Of a stretch of 64,000 nucleotides of DNA, positions 11,593 to 24,155 are shown one piece after another. Positions within the stretch are counted from its first letter, which is position 1. Each line of letters opens with the position of its first letter. Source of the stretch: Paramecium pentaurelia (taxonomy: Eukaryota; Ciliophora; Oligohymenophorea; Peniculida; Parameciidae); the NCBI GenBank assembly GCA_905183005.1, contig CAJJDO010000037.1, positions 493,140 through 557,139 on the forward strand, in the 5' to 3' direction. The notes below the pieces were generated by a model. The model was given only the letters and a program-made list of their open reading frames with translations. It searched no databases and had not been told where the DNA came from. The translations under genes were made by a program, and so were the position numbers.

Positions 11593-13116
11593 AATAATTA
11601 ATGATAGTTTTAAAGTTATTTGTTTTAGAATTTAAAAAATGATTACAAGAGATATCTTAAAATATGATATTTTAATTTGTGATATATATTAATATAAACA
11701 TTTATAAATGTACTAAATATTCTTCATAGTTAAAAATGCCTATGAAGAATTGTATAAAAATATTTAAAGTTTCTATTATTTTAATGAATATAGGTTACTT
11801 ATGAATTGAGATATTAATTTCTCTATTAAATGTTCATTTCTAATTTAATAATATATGTATTTTCTTATCCTGCAACACTATTTGATAAAACTTAAAAACC
11901 CTTATTTTGCTATTTTTTCTTACTCTATTATATATATTTTATATAGTTTATGTATAATATTCCTTAATCATTTAATTAAAAAATATTAATCTTAATTTTT
12001 ATTCAAAGGATTCTTAGTAATAGTAAAATTTTGATATTTAATATCATGCTTGGTTAAATTCTATAAGCAACGCTTTTAATTGAGAATTGATAGAGTATTT
12101 TTTTAAAAGTATGTTTTATATCTTGCTCAAAATAATTATTAAAATTTAATATAAACCATAATAGCAATTTCTGAAATCATTTAATTATTTAAGAATGCAT
12201 TTTTCACCTTGAATATAATTGTCTAAAAATGGTCGTTTTTAGCTAAGGGACACAATTAATTGAAATTTTAAGGATTTTTGAAATATTATATATTATCAAA
12301 TATATCTATAGTTATTGTATAAATAAAGAATGATCAATATATCATTATCATTTTGAAAATAAGTGTAAATTATTCAATAAATATTAGATTTGGATTAAAA
12401 ATTTTAATGAAATAATTCCACCCAAATCTAAAACACTATAAATTAATATATTTTTAAAAATAAAAAGAAAAAGTAAATTTAAATCTTAAAATAAATATTA
12501 TTATTATATATTCAAATTGAAAAATTAATGATTATGAATCAATTTTAAAGGATATAATAGGATAAGTTCAAAATATAATATAATGAATTTAAAAATCAAA
12601 TAAAAAAATTATACTGTTTGGTCTTATTTTAAATTTATCTTTAGTTAATTAAAATGTAATAAAATATTTCAAAATTGTTAGAAATAAAACTAATAATGTT
12701 GAAATAATTATACAAAATGATTATTGGATGGTTTTAAATATGGAATAATAAAATATGTTAATATCAATTTAAATAGGCTTTTAAGATTGAATAAAAGTAA
12801 AAGAATTTAAATTAATGTATCAAATTTTATTTAAGTTCAAGATTATTAAATTATGTTTAATCAAAATAATCTAAATTAATTTCATATTAATGAAGTAAAA
12901 CACTTTTTAATAAGAAATATAAATTTATTTATGATTAATCTAATTAGAATCAAAATCAATTTAAGAAAATCTATAAGAGAATAAGTTTATTAATTAATTA
13001 AAATTAATTTAATGATAATTAACTAATTATGAAAAAGATCTATTATTTATATATATATATAAAGATACTATATTTACATTATATATTTATAATTGTAACA
13101 TAATTATTTATAAATT
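11593..13116. other. 1.5-kb AT-rich intergenic stretch, nothing supported
   Basis: This is one of the longest gene-free stretches in the window, between the 5' end of the histidine-kinase-like gene and the 3' end of importin alpha. TGA is frequent in all six frames and no protein-like reading longer than a few dozen codons was found. It holds no GC-rich island, tRNA-like fold or tandem repeat that I can see. Confidence 0.45.
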
Positions 13117-14645
13117 TCAGGAATTAAAAATTTCAAAAACTTTGCTAGCTTTAGAAGAAATCTCTTTAGATGAGTATTTTAATTAATCGGCAACCTTATC
13201 CATAATTTTAGAATCTACAATGAATTTTTTGTATTACTCTTATCTTTGATCATTTTGAACTTAATAAAATTAATATAATACCTCTTTTTTAAATTTAATA
13301 GATACCTTCAAGGGTTACTCTAATTACTATTTTTTCATTCATATCTAGTAGTAATGACATTTTTTAAAAGAGCCCATGCTATATTACAAGATAATCAATA
13401 TCTTCTAATTCTGCTGAAAAAATACAATTTGAAAATATGTAAGATATTTATTCTATTACATTTGAGGTTTCATTGTTTAATAATAGAAATATAGAATTAA
13501 GAAGTTAATCATCTCTAATAATTTATTTAACTTAACCTGAAGAACCAGCAGCAATATTAGACAATGACCAACAAACCTTAGTATTTATATATATTTTTAC
13601 TTCTTGTCGGATATTTCTTTTATTATTCTGAAGTAATTTTTAAAAGACTTATACAACTCCACAGTTCATTACTACATTTGTTTACTCCTCATTACCAGTT
13701 AATATATTTCCTAAGATTCTTAAAGCAGGAATCACTATACTCTGATTTTCTTTTTGCAATAGTAAAACTAATTTTTAAGTAATTTGTTCTTAAATTATAA
13801 TATGCATTAGAAAATCTTCTTGACTTAAGTAACTTAAACCCCAACAAGCATCTTTTAATATCTCTTCATCCTCAGTTTCCACTATAATTTAACAAAGAAT
13901 ATAAACTAAATCTTTAAAAAACTAATTAGTTAATGTAATATAATACAATTTTCTCTGGAGTTTTCTTTCCTTTGGCTAAATTAGAAAAGGCCCATACTAG
14001 AGTTTTCAAAATTGTTAAATTTTTAGTTCCCCAATTATTAGTCTCACTTTGATTATCCCTGCATTTATTAGCTAAATTGATGAACACCTTTAGAACTCCT
14101 TACTACAATAACATATCTCTAAAAATTAAGTTTTCTCCTGCCATATTTGCTAATGCCCAAACTCCCAGTTCTTTGATTTCAACATATTCTGATTCAAGTG
14201 CTTAAAACAGAATATTTATTCCATCATTATCAACAATAGTTTATATCTATTTTTAAGTTCCAAATCCAATATTACAGATTATCCAAAGAGCCTCATATTT
14301 TAACAATGGAATATTAGTATTTTTGGCTATGTCAAAGATTTTAATATGAACTCTTGTTTGAAAAAACAATTCAATCATTTATTCTGTTGGAGCTGCTATT
14401 TGAGGATTACTCAAAAGTTTCCTACATCGATTTAATCCAATAAATGAAGTTATAATATCATCTGAATTTACTTTATGAATATATTCTTCAAACTTTTCTT
14501 AATCAGCTTCTTATTTAGTTAAATTTTCAACAGAAGATTTAAGGGCTTGTTTAATTTCATCAGGTAAAGAGTCAGGTATTAATTTCAATAATTAAAGGTC
14601 TTGTTATTTTTGACGAGAATAAAGATTCTTTTTGAAATCACTCAT
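13117..14645 (-). CDS. Importin-alpha-like armadillo repeat protein (paralogue 2)
   Basis: 485 aa, three introns (13922-13946, 13577-13600, 13260-13281). ARM repeat helices show the importin alpha Trp/Asn signature: YEALWIICNIGFG, ELGVWALANMAGE, LVWAFSNLAKG, DACWGLSYLS and VCWSLSNIAAGSSG. The N-terminus MSDFKKNLYSRQKQQDLQLLK is mildly basic and may be a reduced IBB domain. The tail is EQYKKFIVDSKIMDKVADQ. Similarity to the gene at 5666-7152 is clear in architecture but loose in sequence, so the duplication is old. Two introns sit at comparable places (before the acidic/cysteine helix and before VCW/ICW). Confidence 0.88.
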
Positions 14646-14975
14646 TCACTAAAAAATTAATAAATCAAGTTATTTTGTTATAATTCTGATATAATATAAA
14701 CTGTAAAGATTAATTAATATTTAAAGAAATTTTAATTATTTTATTATTTATTGAAAATATTTATATTTTTAATTTCTTCAATTCTTTATAAAATTACATA
14801 TCTAAAAATCTTTTAATACTACATATAATCTCTAGATTAATATATTCTAACTATTAACATTAGAATTAAAAATATTTTGCAGAGATTATTTCTCAATTTA
14901 AAAAAAAAATGATATTATATTAAAATTTATATATTATTTATAATAATTAATATAAAATTGAAATAATAATTATAA
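14646..14975. other. Intergenic spacer, nothing seen
   Basis: 330 bp between the importin alpha start and the stop of the next minus-strand gene. AT-rich, with no reading frame. It presumably carries the importin alpha promoter, but no motif is recognisable. Confidence 0.4.
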
Positions 14976-16031
14976 TCATATCAATGAATAGAGTATTTAT
15001 GTATAACACTTTGCATTTGCAACTAGTAGAATTAATTCTACTTCACAGTTTATTTATCTATAATTTAGGATATCAATTATTTTTTGTTATAAATTTATAT
15101 GTATATCATCAATTTATTTATATCCTAATTGGTGTTATGTATATTAATAAATTTTAATACGTTCTTAAATAGTGAATAAAGGAAGGTCTTTGAGTAGTTT
15201 CATTTTTTTGTTGAGTTTATGTGCTAATTTAGGAAAATAATCTCTAATTTAAGAAAATCCATTTATATTCCAAGTGAAATCTTATGTTTACTCTTCAAAG
15301 TGAGTTTAAGGAGGTATGTATTAAAAAGGTAAATACTATTCACCTAATTGGATAGCAATTGTTTATTCACATTACATTAGACTAAAAAGTGTATATATAA
15401 GTATGAGTTATTATCTATTAAAATAATGAGTAAGATCATCAGGCTTTTACATTTATTCCAATTTTTGAAGAGATACTTTTAATTTCTTATATTTTTCACC
15501 AGTATCATCATAATCTTTCCATAATCTATTTAAAGTAATACACTATTTAGTAGCACAAGAACAAACAAAATTTATAGTATTATAATCTATGTACATTTGA
15601 TTGATGGATTTTTTTAATAATGAAACAGCTATTTTTTAGTACTTTGCATAGGATATAAGTTTGCATTAATAATCTAAGATGCTTCTATTAAACAATCTAT
15701 AGGAATCAGATAGTAATTTTTATAGAGTTTTATTAGGAACTGGTTATTTGAAATCAATTTATGTATTGTTATTGGAGTGAAGAGAGTAGAGAACTTTGTA
15801 TAATTTATGAGTTCTCTCCTTCTCAATTTTGAATATATCAAATAAATCTAAATATGGAGCTTCTTCTGAAATTTTCTACATAGTCTATAATACATAATTC
15901 TTAAGTTTAGGGTTTGAAATTATGAAATTTTCAAATTGTATTTTCAAATCCAAACTAAATTGAAGTCTATCATCATAATCTTCCGGCCATATATAAGGTA
16001 CCATATCTTAAATAGTTTATTCATTAATCAT
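14976..16031 (-). CDS. Uncharacterised soluble helical protein
   Basis: 351 aa, no intron. I do not recognise it. The sequence starts MINEQTIQDMVPYIWPEDYDD and is rich in Gln, Leu, Lys and Tyr with several predicted amphipathic helices (for example KKLKVSLQKLEQMQKP and LNKKMKLLKDLPL). A Cys pair occurs in VCSCATKQC near 165. There is no signal peptide or membrane span. Length, single exon and codon-level openness in the TGA-only code make it a real gene. The N-terminal acidic WPEDYDDR motif may help a profile search. Confidence 0.7.
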
Positions 16032-16281
16032 AAAAAAAAGATTATAATAAAATAGTTATTTTGAATATTTTTAATGGGAACATGAATGAATATAGAAATA
16101 TATTTAAAGAATTTAAGAGACTTGATTTAGTTCTAATCATGTTAACCCAAATAATATTCATAATAATAATTCATTTTTAAATATAATAAAATATTTATCC
16201 TAATTTTATATTTAATAAATTATAAAAAATATAAAAGTATATGAATGTAAATTACAATTATAAAAATTAATTCATAAGTGA

Positions 16282-17805
16282 TCACAGATTCCATATTAAA
16301 ATTATGCCATCCTCATTGGTGGCTAAGAATTATAAAGGATAACACTTGATATTTATACATGGAGATGAATGAAAATGATTCTCAAGAGTGTATACACATT
16401 TTCCACTTTTTATATCCCAAATTTTAATTGTATTGTCCCAACTAGCTGTTGCAAGTAATCCTGTATTAGATAAAAGACCTAGTGTCCATATTGGTTAATC
16501 ATGAGATTAAAATTGCTTAATCAATTTATAATCATGCTCAGTATTCCATAATTTAATAATTTTATCATAACCAGTAGATATAAGTAATTTCCCATCTAGA
16601 GAATATTCAACACAATATCCACCATATTCATTATCATGAGCCATCCATTATTTCAGGATCTTGCCTTTAAACCATACAATCAAAGTTTTATCCTTACCAG
16701 TTGATGCAACGTGCTTATTGTTAACAGCTAGACCATAAACACTATCCCAATGTCCTATATATTCCTTATAATTCTTGATTCCATTCTTTTTAAGCTTCCA
16801 GACTCTTAGTTTATAATCATCACTAGCAGTATATAAATATTTTGAGATGAATTGTAATCTGTTGATTTAGTTAAGATGCTAAGCTTTTAAGATTATTGGA
16901 CTTTGTTCGAAATCATTACAATTCCAAACATAGACTTCATATGGACAAGAACCAGCTGCAGCTAATCTAAGTCCATCAGAAGAGAATTTAACAGCAAAGA
17001 TTTCTAGGAATGAAGTTTTAAAGGTTTTCACTAGAATTTCTGAGATTGGATCTATTAAAAGGAGGGTATCAGGATGACCTCCAATAGCTATTAAAGTGCC
17101 ATCTTATTTTATATCAATAGAATAAATATGAACTAGTCCTGGACATTTGATTTTCTTAGGATGACTGTTGAATATTTAAAGTGCTTCAGTTGAATTAGTT
17201 GTAAAGGTAATTTAATCTAAAAGTACCTTTTGTACTAGATCAAACCTTTTGATTTAAACTAATGATTCATCTGATAGAGTGATATAATCTTTAAATGAAA
17301 AAACTGTAATATCTGAAGTTAAAAAATAAGATTTTAACAACAGCTATTTGACTCCTTTGGTTAAAATTTACATAGAAGTTGTAGATACAATACTCTGATT
17401 CTGTAGCAGTTGTTAAGCAAATTCATTTAGATCAATTGGAGATTTGAGATGATATTAATGCAATTTCTCCAACTCTTATTCAATGAGAATATTGAATTGT
17501 GTCTGCAATTTTTTAACATGAGCCTTTATGGTCTTTATACTGTGTTAGAGAATCTCATTTAGTTTAGTGATATGCGTCTTAAATTATGCTAAATTTTCTT
17601 GGTGTTGCTGATACGCCAATCGTTCAGCTTCAATCAAATCAATTACGCGATGTCCTTAATGCAACTTATTATAACAATCTGTACACATTGCTCTGAATTA
17701 AAGAGTGCATTGGCTGTCAATACACAAATACTTAATGCGCATATCAAATTCTTGATGCTCTTGCAAGTAGCACATTTTGCTCCTGCCTAATTGATTTAAT
17801 TGCAT
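16282..17805 (-). CDS. B-box zinc finger plus WD40 repeat protein
   Basis: 507 aa in a single exon. The N-terminal 55 residues carry a B-box-like zinc site (CYLQEHQEF, CIDSQC, MCTDCYNKLHQGH). A coiled coil follows (HITKLNEILQHSIKTI, residues about 75-130). From about 230 there are seven or so WD repeats with classic ends such as VYVWN, LRVWKL, LIVW, IKLWNTE, IKIWD and ILIWNL. Repeats start with GH-like and D-K/D-N dipeptides (ASDDYK, STGKDKT, TASWDNT). Such B-box/coiled-coil/WD40 proteins are abundant in ciliates and are assumed to be scaffolds or E3-like; function is unknown. The start codon lies 8 bp from the divergent ATG at 17814. A later Met at 17775 is possible. Confidence 0.88.
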
Positions 17806-17813
17806 TAATTAAA

Positions 17814-18335
17814 ATGAATCTCTCTAGAGAATTCTTTACACAAATCGCACGTATTGAATCTAAGAATTCCATTTCTACAATTGATACCCTAATTGCAATG
17901 TATTCTAAATGCGTTGAATATTATGACTAACATCAAGACCCAATCAAGTACTATTTTTTAGAAAAAATTCAATATACTTTATCTTAAGATCATACTATTG
18001 AACATATTACTAGAAATTCCAATCGAGCATAAACAACAAGAGTTTCTATTTCTAAATTGGATCCAGAATAACTCAATACATCAATTAGATCAAAACAAAC
18101 AATCCATAAAATTAATTTTCAATCTTAACTCAATCAAGAAACACAAAATCAACAACTTAACACTTTAATTGAATCACATCATACAAATACAATCCAAAAA
18201 GATGCAATCATTAGAGAGAATATACATTAATAGAATTTGTAATTTAGAGAACGATTAAAGTAGAGACAATCACAAAGTATTACGCGGTCAATGAGTCAAT
18301 GTCCTTCTTACGATACAATAATTTATTAAACATGA
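17814..18335 (+). CDS. Uncharacterised Gln/Ser-rich protein
   Basis: 173 aa, no intron. The start MNLSREFFTQIARIES is followed by a helical stretch (TLIAMYSKCVEYYDQH) and a polar C-terminal half rich in Gln, Thr and His with a helical block (FRERLKQRQSQSI). It has no known domain, signal or membrane span. It is divergent from the WD40 gene with only 8 bp between ATGs and convergent with the trichocyst gene with 22 bp between stops. The opposite strand also shows a cysteine-rich open stretch here, but that needs a frameshift to connect to anything. Confidence 0.6.
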
Positions 18336-18357
18336 TTATTATTGATGATAATTTTCA

Positions 18358-19441
18358 TCATTTAATTTCATTTTATCTTTTTTCTACTAATCTTTCAACT
18401 TCAGATAAGAGAACTAATTCTTATCTTCTAGCAGCTGAAGCATTTTCATATTCACTATTGAAAGTAGTGCAAAGAGCTGTTGCATCATCCAACAATTTTT
18501 AATTTCTTTACTTTTTGTTACTAGCAGCTTATGAGATGGCAGTTTAAGTGGCAACACATCCATTCAAATCAGTAATTTAATCTTCAAGTCTAGTCTTAGA
18601 TTTTTCTAATCTAGCAATGTTCTTATCAATTCTTTCCTTTTAGTTGTTATATAAAACAATAGCTTAATTGTTTTCAGCTGTGAATTGATTATAAGAATCT
18701 TCGATGTTATTTCTAAATATATTAATTGATTAAATACCTTAAAGTTTATAATAATTGAATTAATCTTTCAACATCAGCAGAACTAACTTATTCAGCCAAA
18801 GAAATTCTAGCTAAAGAAGCCAAAACTGCAGCATATTATCCAGTTCTTTTCAAACTAACAGAGTGTTACATCATTTAACCTGTTGCATCAGCTAATTCAA
18901 TTAAGCTGGCATCTCCAACACTGAATTTTTTGGCCAAATATACAGATTCATCAATAACTCTTAGTGCATCTTAGAAGATAACTGCCATCTTGTTAAAGTT
19001 TTCTTATTCTGTTTTTCTGACTTCTTAAATCAATGATAAGTGTTATTAATTCATTGTAAGTTAATCTTCAGTCATACCAAATTCAGCCTTTGCCTTTTAT
19101 CTTTAGAATGAGCATAGGTTCAATTAATTTGTTGAAGCACTCAAAATTTTGCTTGCATCTTGAATTTATCCTCTTCTGAAAGCTGTTTCAGAATCGCATT
19201 CATTCTTTTATCTAGCAAATAAGTCATCATGAGCAATTTATTCAGATGTAACTGAAGTTCTGAAGCCTTACAACATTGTGTTAATTGTATCGAAGGGACC
19301 TCCTGAAGCAAGTTGGGATTCAATTTACATCATAATTTCCATAATGTTTCTGTTGGGGATATGATGTTTGCTAAACATATCAATCTAGAAACCCTAGACA
19401 GATACTAAAACAATCAAAAGGACAGTTAATGTTGATTTCAT
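18358..19441 (-). CDS. Trichocyst matrix protein precursor
   Basis: 352 aa, one 25-nt intron (18713-18737). Trichocyst matrix proteins are the crystalline cargo of the regulated dense-core secretory organelles of Paramecium. Residues 1-17 are a signal peptide (MKSTLTVLLIVLVSVQG). The rest is a regularly spaced alpha-helical, Gln/Leu/Ala-rich protein with two related halves. Each contains a Cys-bearing segment (RQKNECDSETAFRRG and LNLCSF in the first; DLNGCVATQ and ATALCTTF in the second). The length fits the 350-400 aa precursors that are cleaved into two paired polypeptides; the RRGQ and ARRQE sites are candidate processing or sorting positions. GC content and codon use look slightly higher than in neighbours, as expected for a highly expressed gene. 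Confidence 0.9.
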
Positions 19442-19863
19442 TATTTTATTATTTATTTTGTCAAAAACGAATTCTTTTTTTAAAATTCAATAATTAATAT
19501 CACTATAGAGGGCCAAAATAATCCTAATATAGATTTATTGTTCTATATTTGTAATTATTATAGAGTATTAAATTTGAATATAACTTTATGAAATAAAGAT
19601 TCAACTAATCAGTAGATTGTTAAAATAAAGTTATAAAACACAGAAATGTTATTTTATGATTACTTATTTGTAAGTTTGGGTAAAGGATTGCACTTTCACT
19701 TAAGTTTAGTTTCATTAAATTATTTTGAATAAAGTTGAAATTCAACATTTACTTAGAAATAAATCCTTTATAAATTCAGATTATTAAATTCTTCACCTAA
19801 AGTGAAATCATGATGCTCAAAATAACATTTATTTTTCAATAATTAAGATATTTTATAACATTT
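19442..19863. promoter_or_regulatory. Divergent intergenic region of the trichocyst gene
   Basis: About 420 bp separates the trichocyst matrix start (minus) from the plus-strand membrane protein, so both promoters must lie here. No consensus element can be named. An in-frame ATG at 19813 could extend the membrane protein by 17 residues. The rest shows no frame. Confidence 0.35.
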
Positions 19864-21850
19864 ATGCTTAAATTTCAAAAACCTTAAACTTGCTCAAAAA
19901 ATTTAACCACATAAGTAATAGAACGCTTAGATTTTTTTGGATTGCTTCCTTAATTTAGAATTTTGAAGAGGCAAAAGTTCTCTACTCCGTTAGGCTAAAT
20001 TATAACTATTATTATATGCCTTGCTTATTTATATTACATTATCCATGAAATATTAGATTTGACAAATCGAGATAGCCCTAAAGTTGTTTTTTCAGAACTC
20101 CAACCTTCAAACACTTCTGTATTAATAAATAATATGATAAGCCATTGTATTTTGGGAAAAATAATTTTACATTTGTATTGACAATCGCAAATCCACAATT
20201 AAGTTCTTTGCAAACTTTAAACAAATATTTTACATTAAGTGTACAAAATTGTCTAAGAAATCGTTCTTTAAATGAAGATGGAATTTCATAAATTGATTAT
20301 AAGTATGATACCTTCAGTATAACTCAGCTGCTCCAATATTCCATTAGAGCCTTGTCAAATGGATAAACATTTTTAAGAGTAATATTAATAAGAATATTTT
20401 GAAAAATTCAAACTTCAATACATGTATTGCCCTTCTATTGACTATTGGAATTAATATGCATTGGTATAGATTAATAATTAGTATATAGCAACTCTAAGGA
20501 TATAGTCAAGAGGATAGATTTTAATTTTTGACAGTAACTTTTAGTATATGCAAAAATTCCACTGATTATTAAGGTTGTGCGTCTTTAGAAGAAATCAATA
20601 GTAAAATGTAATCTGGATTTTTTGTAAATATATTCAATTCATATTTATAGGTAATGTATTTAAGTGATGCGTTAATCTAAATGCAATCACCTTAAAAACC
20701 ATATTAAGATGTGATATCTATTTAATATACTCAATTTTCTTTAACTAATTCAAAATCAATACATTCAACTTTCAAAGTCACTGAAACAACAACAGATTAT
20801 GGTATTTTGAAGACTGATTATGTATTGGATACAGCAATAATGTAATCCACTATAAAAGAAGATAGCACACCATATAATAAATAATATCTGGTCTAAAATT
20901 CTATTTTCTTAGAATAGAGAAGAAATCAATATTAAAGGAGTTATCTAAAACTCTATACTTTATTAGGATAAATTGGAGGTTTATGGTAAATCACTATTAT
21001 TTTTTTTAATTGTCTATTCTATCCTATTTTATTTTCTTCAATGAATTTGGCTATGGCTAATAAAATATTTAGATTTGAAAGTAAGGAATCACTTGATTTA
21101 GATATATTGTCAGTAGCTAAATCAGTTCCAATTGGTAATTAATTAAATAAAAGTGATGTTAAAGATTAACCAGATGATGTTATGAAATCAGAAAACATTT
21201 AAATTAGAAAGTCTTTTGCTGAATTCTCTAAAACTTAATAAGAAATAAAAAAGTTTTTAAGAAAAAAAAAGTGTTCTTTAAATTTTACTTTACTTGATAA
21301 TATAAAATTTTAATTAGGTTGTAAAAAGGATAAATAAAGATAATTAAAATATGCTATGAATAAAATAATAAATAAATTAGATATTTGTTAATTGATTACA
21401 AAATTTAATGAATTAGATAAATTGAAACATATCTTATTAAACAAAGATCAATTAGCTTTATTTAATTATATTCCAAAACCTATGATACCTTATGATATGT
21501 TTGATGATAATTTCGAAAAAAAAATAAAAGAATTAGAATAAAAGTAAGAATATAAATTCATTTTGGAAAATGAAAAACCAGATGTACTTCGATTAGATGA
21601 TGCTTATGAAGCTTATTCAAGAGTTATTAAAAAGTAAGAACTCACTACAACAGATGAGGCAATATTATAATTTATGGATGATGATATTAAAAGATTATTT
21701 TCTAGAATATACTCCAATTAATTGGAAATGTTATGCTAAAATCTTTAATCATCATAAGTTTTCATGAAAAATAATACTGAAAGAGTTGATATTCAAGATG
21801 AACCACATATTCAATTAGTATTTGGTAGTATTACAAGCAGATAGTATTGA
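19864..21850 (+). CDS. Ciliate two-TM membrane protein with Cys-containing ectodomain
   Basis: 637 aa, introns at 20119-20141, 20303-20327 and 20481-20505. An N-terminal cytosolic leader (MLKFQKPQTCSKN, then FGLLPQFRILKRQKFSTPLG) is followed by one TM (QIITIIICLAYLYYIIHEIL). A large ectodomain has scattered cysteines and segments such as YMYCPSIDYW and ICKNSTDYQGCASL. A second TM lies near residue 400 (GGLWQITIIFFNCLFYPILF), followed by a long charged cytosolic tail. The layout matches a family I know only as predicted transmembrane proteins in ciliates, where the FxLLPQFR-like leader and the ALSNGQ/CPS patterns recur. Function is unknown; it could be a receptor or an adhesion protein. Confidence 0.7.
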
Positions 21851-21898
21851 AAATGAATATTATTATTTTGGCAATTCGTTTTTATATACCAATCACAA

Positions 21899-22383
21899 TC
21901 AAAATTAAGATCTTCTGTATTGTGAAGTGACTGTTTATGATGTCTATTGGATACCACTCTAACGAGGACCTTCAGTAGCTCTTATATTTGTTGGTGTTTA
22001 GTTAGTTAGATATCTAATACATAAATCTTCAAGATCTTAATATGTTATCTTTCCATCTTGATTTCTATCTAAAACTCTATAAAAATATATCTATTATTTT
22101 CAACTTATAAAATGAGTCAATATCTCCTCTAGCTGGTGAGAAAATTCGATTGAATGATTTATAAACATCTACAATCATTGGAACAACTTCAACATTATCA
22201 ATTTATCCATTTCTATCTCTATCGTAAGTATCAAATAGTCTTCTTGCAACAGCCTATATTCGAAATTAACAAACTAACCTTAGCTCCTTCAACATCAGTC
22301 AATCCTAAATTTAGTGGTTTTTGATCTTATCCACTAACTACCTAAGTCTTAACAACTGACTCATAAGTGTTTGAATATTACAT
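21899..22383 (-). CDS. EF-hand calcium-binding protein
   Basis: 143 aa, introns of 25 and 28 nt. Two EF hands are visible. The first loop DRDRNGQIDNVE near residue 46 has all canonical ligands (D1, D3, N5, Q7, D9, E12). The second, DRNQDGKITYQD near residue 88, has D, not E, at position 12, which usually lowers affinity or favours Mg. The N-terminus (MQYSNTYESVVKTQ) and Ser/Thr/Gln-rich C-terminus are disordered. It is smaller than calmodulin and has only one EF pair, so it is not a calmodulin or centrin orthologue. It is convergent with the previous gene, 48 bp between stops. Confidence 0.85.
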
Positions 22384-22677
22384 TTTTTTTAATATTTTAT
22401 TTAATATTATTATTAGTTAATATATATTAGATCATTTAGAATTTGAATTAATAAAGAATATATATCTTTTAATCTTAAAGCTTATAATTATAATCTAAAA
22501 TAGTTCATTTTATCTCTTTATTTTTAATTATTCTATACATTTAAAAAATGATATTTTTCTCAGTCTTCTATAATATATATGATTATATATCATAGATAAT
22601 ATTAAATTAATCAATATAATTATTATTATTTATCATGATTCTCAAAATGAAAATGAAGAGACGGAGATTTTTAAAAC

Positions 22678-24155
22678 TCAAATGAAAAATCTAAATTTGC
22701 ATAATAATATTTTACACTAAGTTTCAAAATTAGTTTTATCTATTAGAATTTATTAACATTATTTAAATTATACAGTTTTAGGCAATTATTTTAATCCATA
22801 AATAAACATTGTTGTTGTATTTTTTTGATTTATGAATATCTATACTTATTAATTCTTGTCCACTTATTTAAATATTTCAAATAGAAATATAATTAAAATT
22901 GGTTTTATAGTAATAAATCGAATTTATTCACTGCAATCAATTTTAATTTTAGTATTAGGAGTTTCGAATATTTTTGAACATTTAAATAATAACTTTTTCA
23001 TTTTTACTAATTATAATTTTTGATTTGATATTTATTTATAATATACTTCAAATAAAGATATTCTTAAATCTCTTAATAAAGGACTAAAAGTATCTTATAA
23101 ATAAACACCTAAAATTTTATTGATTTGTAAAATCTAAGTGTTTAAAATACTTCTACAATTTTACAATGCTTAGTTTAATTTTATATTGGTTTAATTTATT
23201 ATTGGATCTTCTGAATCTATAGTAATAGTGTAAATCATTTATTCAAATTTACAACATACTATAGAAACTTGCAATTTCTTCATCTAATATTCAACATCAA
23301 TTTGATGATTAAATAAACAAGAAGATTATTTATTATTTTAATTGTAAATAGTTTTCCTAATTATATATTATTCCAAGGTCTATTATTTTACTTTAGATTT
23401 AAATAAGAAAGTACTAAGAGGTTTTTCTGAGTTAAAGAATTCTTTTTAAGAACTCATAATTGTTTAATACATATTGGATTCTTTATTAAAGGTAAAAATG
23501 AAAAATGGTTTTTTCAATAATAATGGGATTAAGATTTCTATTATAATAATAAATAATTATTAATACCCCAACTATTATCTTTGAATTATAGATAAAATGA
23601 TTATCGATATTATTTTTCTAATTGATATTAAATCACCATAAAACTCAATGACACAATAATTGAATAAAAATATTATTATGCAGTAAGATTTTATGAATTT
23701 TCTACTACTAAAATTACTCTTACAATAGTTAGTACAATATTACTCAAGATTCCTAATTCTAAATTACAAGCAAACATCAAAATTGTATGTACTAACATTT
23801 GATTAGATCCAAGTAAATACCCATCATAATAATCATATTCTGGATAAATTGAAATTTCAAAAATTAATGAAGCAAAATTAGTCATCATTAATGCCAAATT
23901 ACAATAATTTATTTTAAGTGATTCATTTTTTCTTAAAACTATATATTAGAGCAATAAATAAGTCATAATTGCTGCTGTAATTAGTGCATTTGTGTAATCA
24001 ATGTTTATCAAATTGATAATTGAATTTGCAAGTAATAAAATAGTTCCACCAATAGTCAAGTATGTTAATATTGGAAACTATATTACTTAAACTTTATGGA
24101 TTAAATATTATTTTTCTAAAACTGAATCTTTAAATCGTGTGCTATATTTATTCAT
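22678..24155 (-). CDS. Polytopic membrane protein with degenerate histidine-kinase-like core (paralogue 2)
   Basis: 482 aa, one 29-nt intron (23538-23566) at the same position (within DNSWGEI) as in the paralogue at 10086-11592. Six hydrophobic spans occupy residues 1-205, including the shared loop YYDGYLLGSNQMLVH. The cytosolic part begins at DNSWGEILIPLLLKKP. Conserved between the two are a PLLRDLRISL helix, the L-LVKMKKLLFKC segment, an IRFIT strand and an ILIIFLFEIF helix. These follow the order of a sensor kinase DHp and ATPase domain, but the phosphoacceptor His and the glycine-rich ATP lid are missing. I read it as a pseudokinase-type membrane sensor; this is inference. Confidence 0.65.

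Noticed and set aside
11593..13116. Possible tRNA or other RNA genes in long spacers
   Set aside because: No GC-rich cloverleaf or conserved B-box-like segment was found. The only GC-rich RNA island in the window is the 5S gene.
17820..17950. Cysteine-rich minus-strand frame (FNTCDLCKEF, then CATCK) that could extend the B-box protein N-terminally
   Set aside because: It is out of frame with the B-box/WD40 frame and no intron of normal size joins them. The plus-strand frame over the same bases reads as a coherent protein with its own ATG and TGA.
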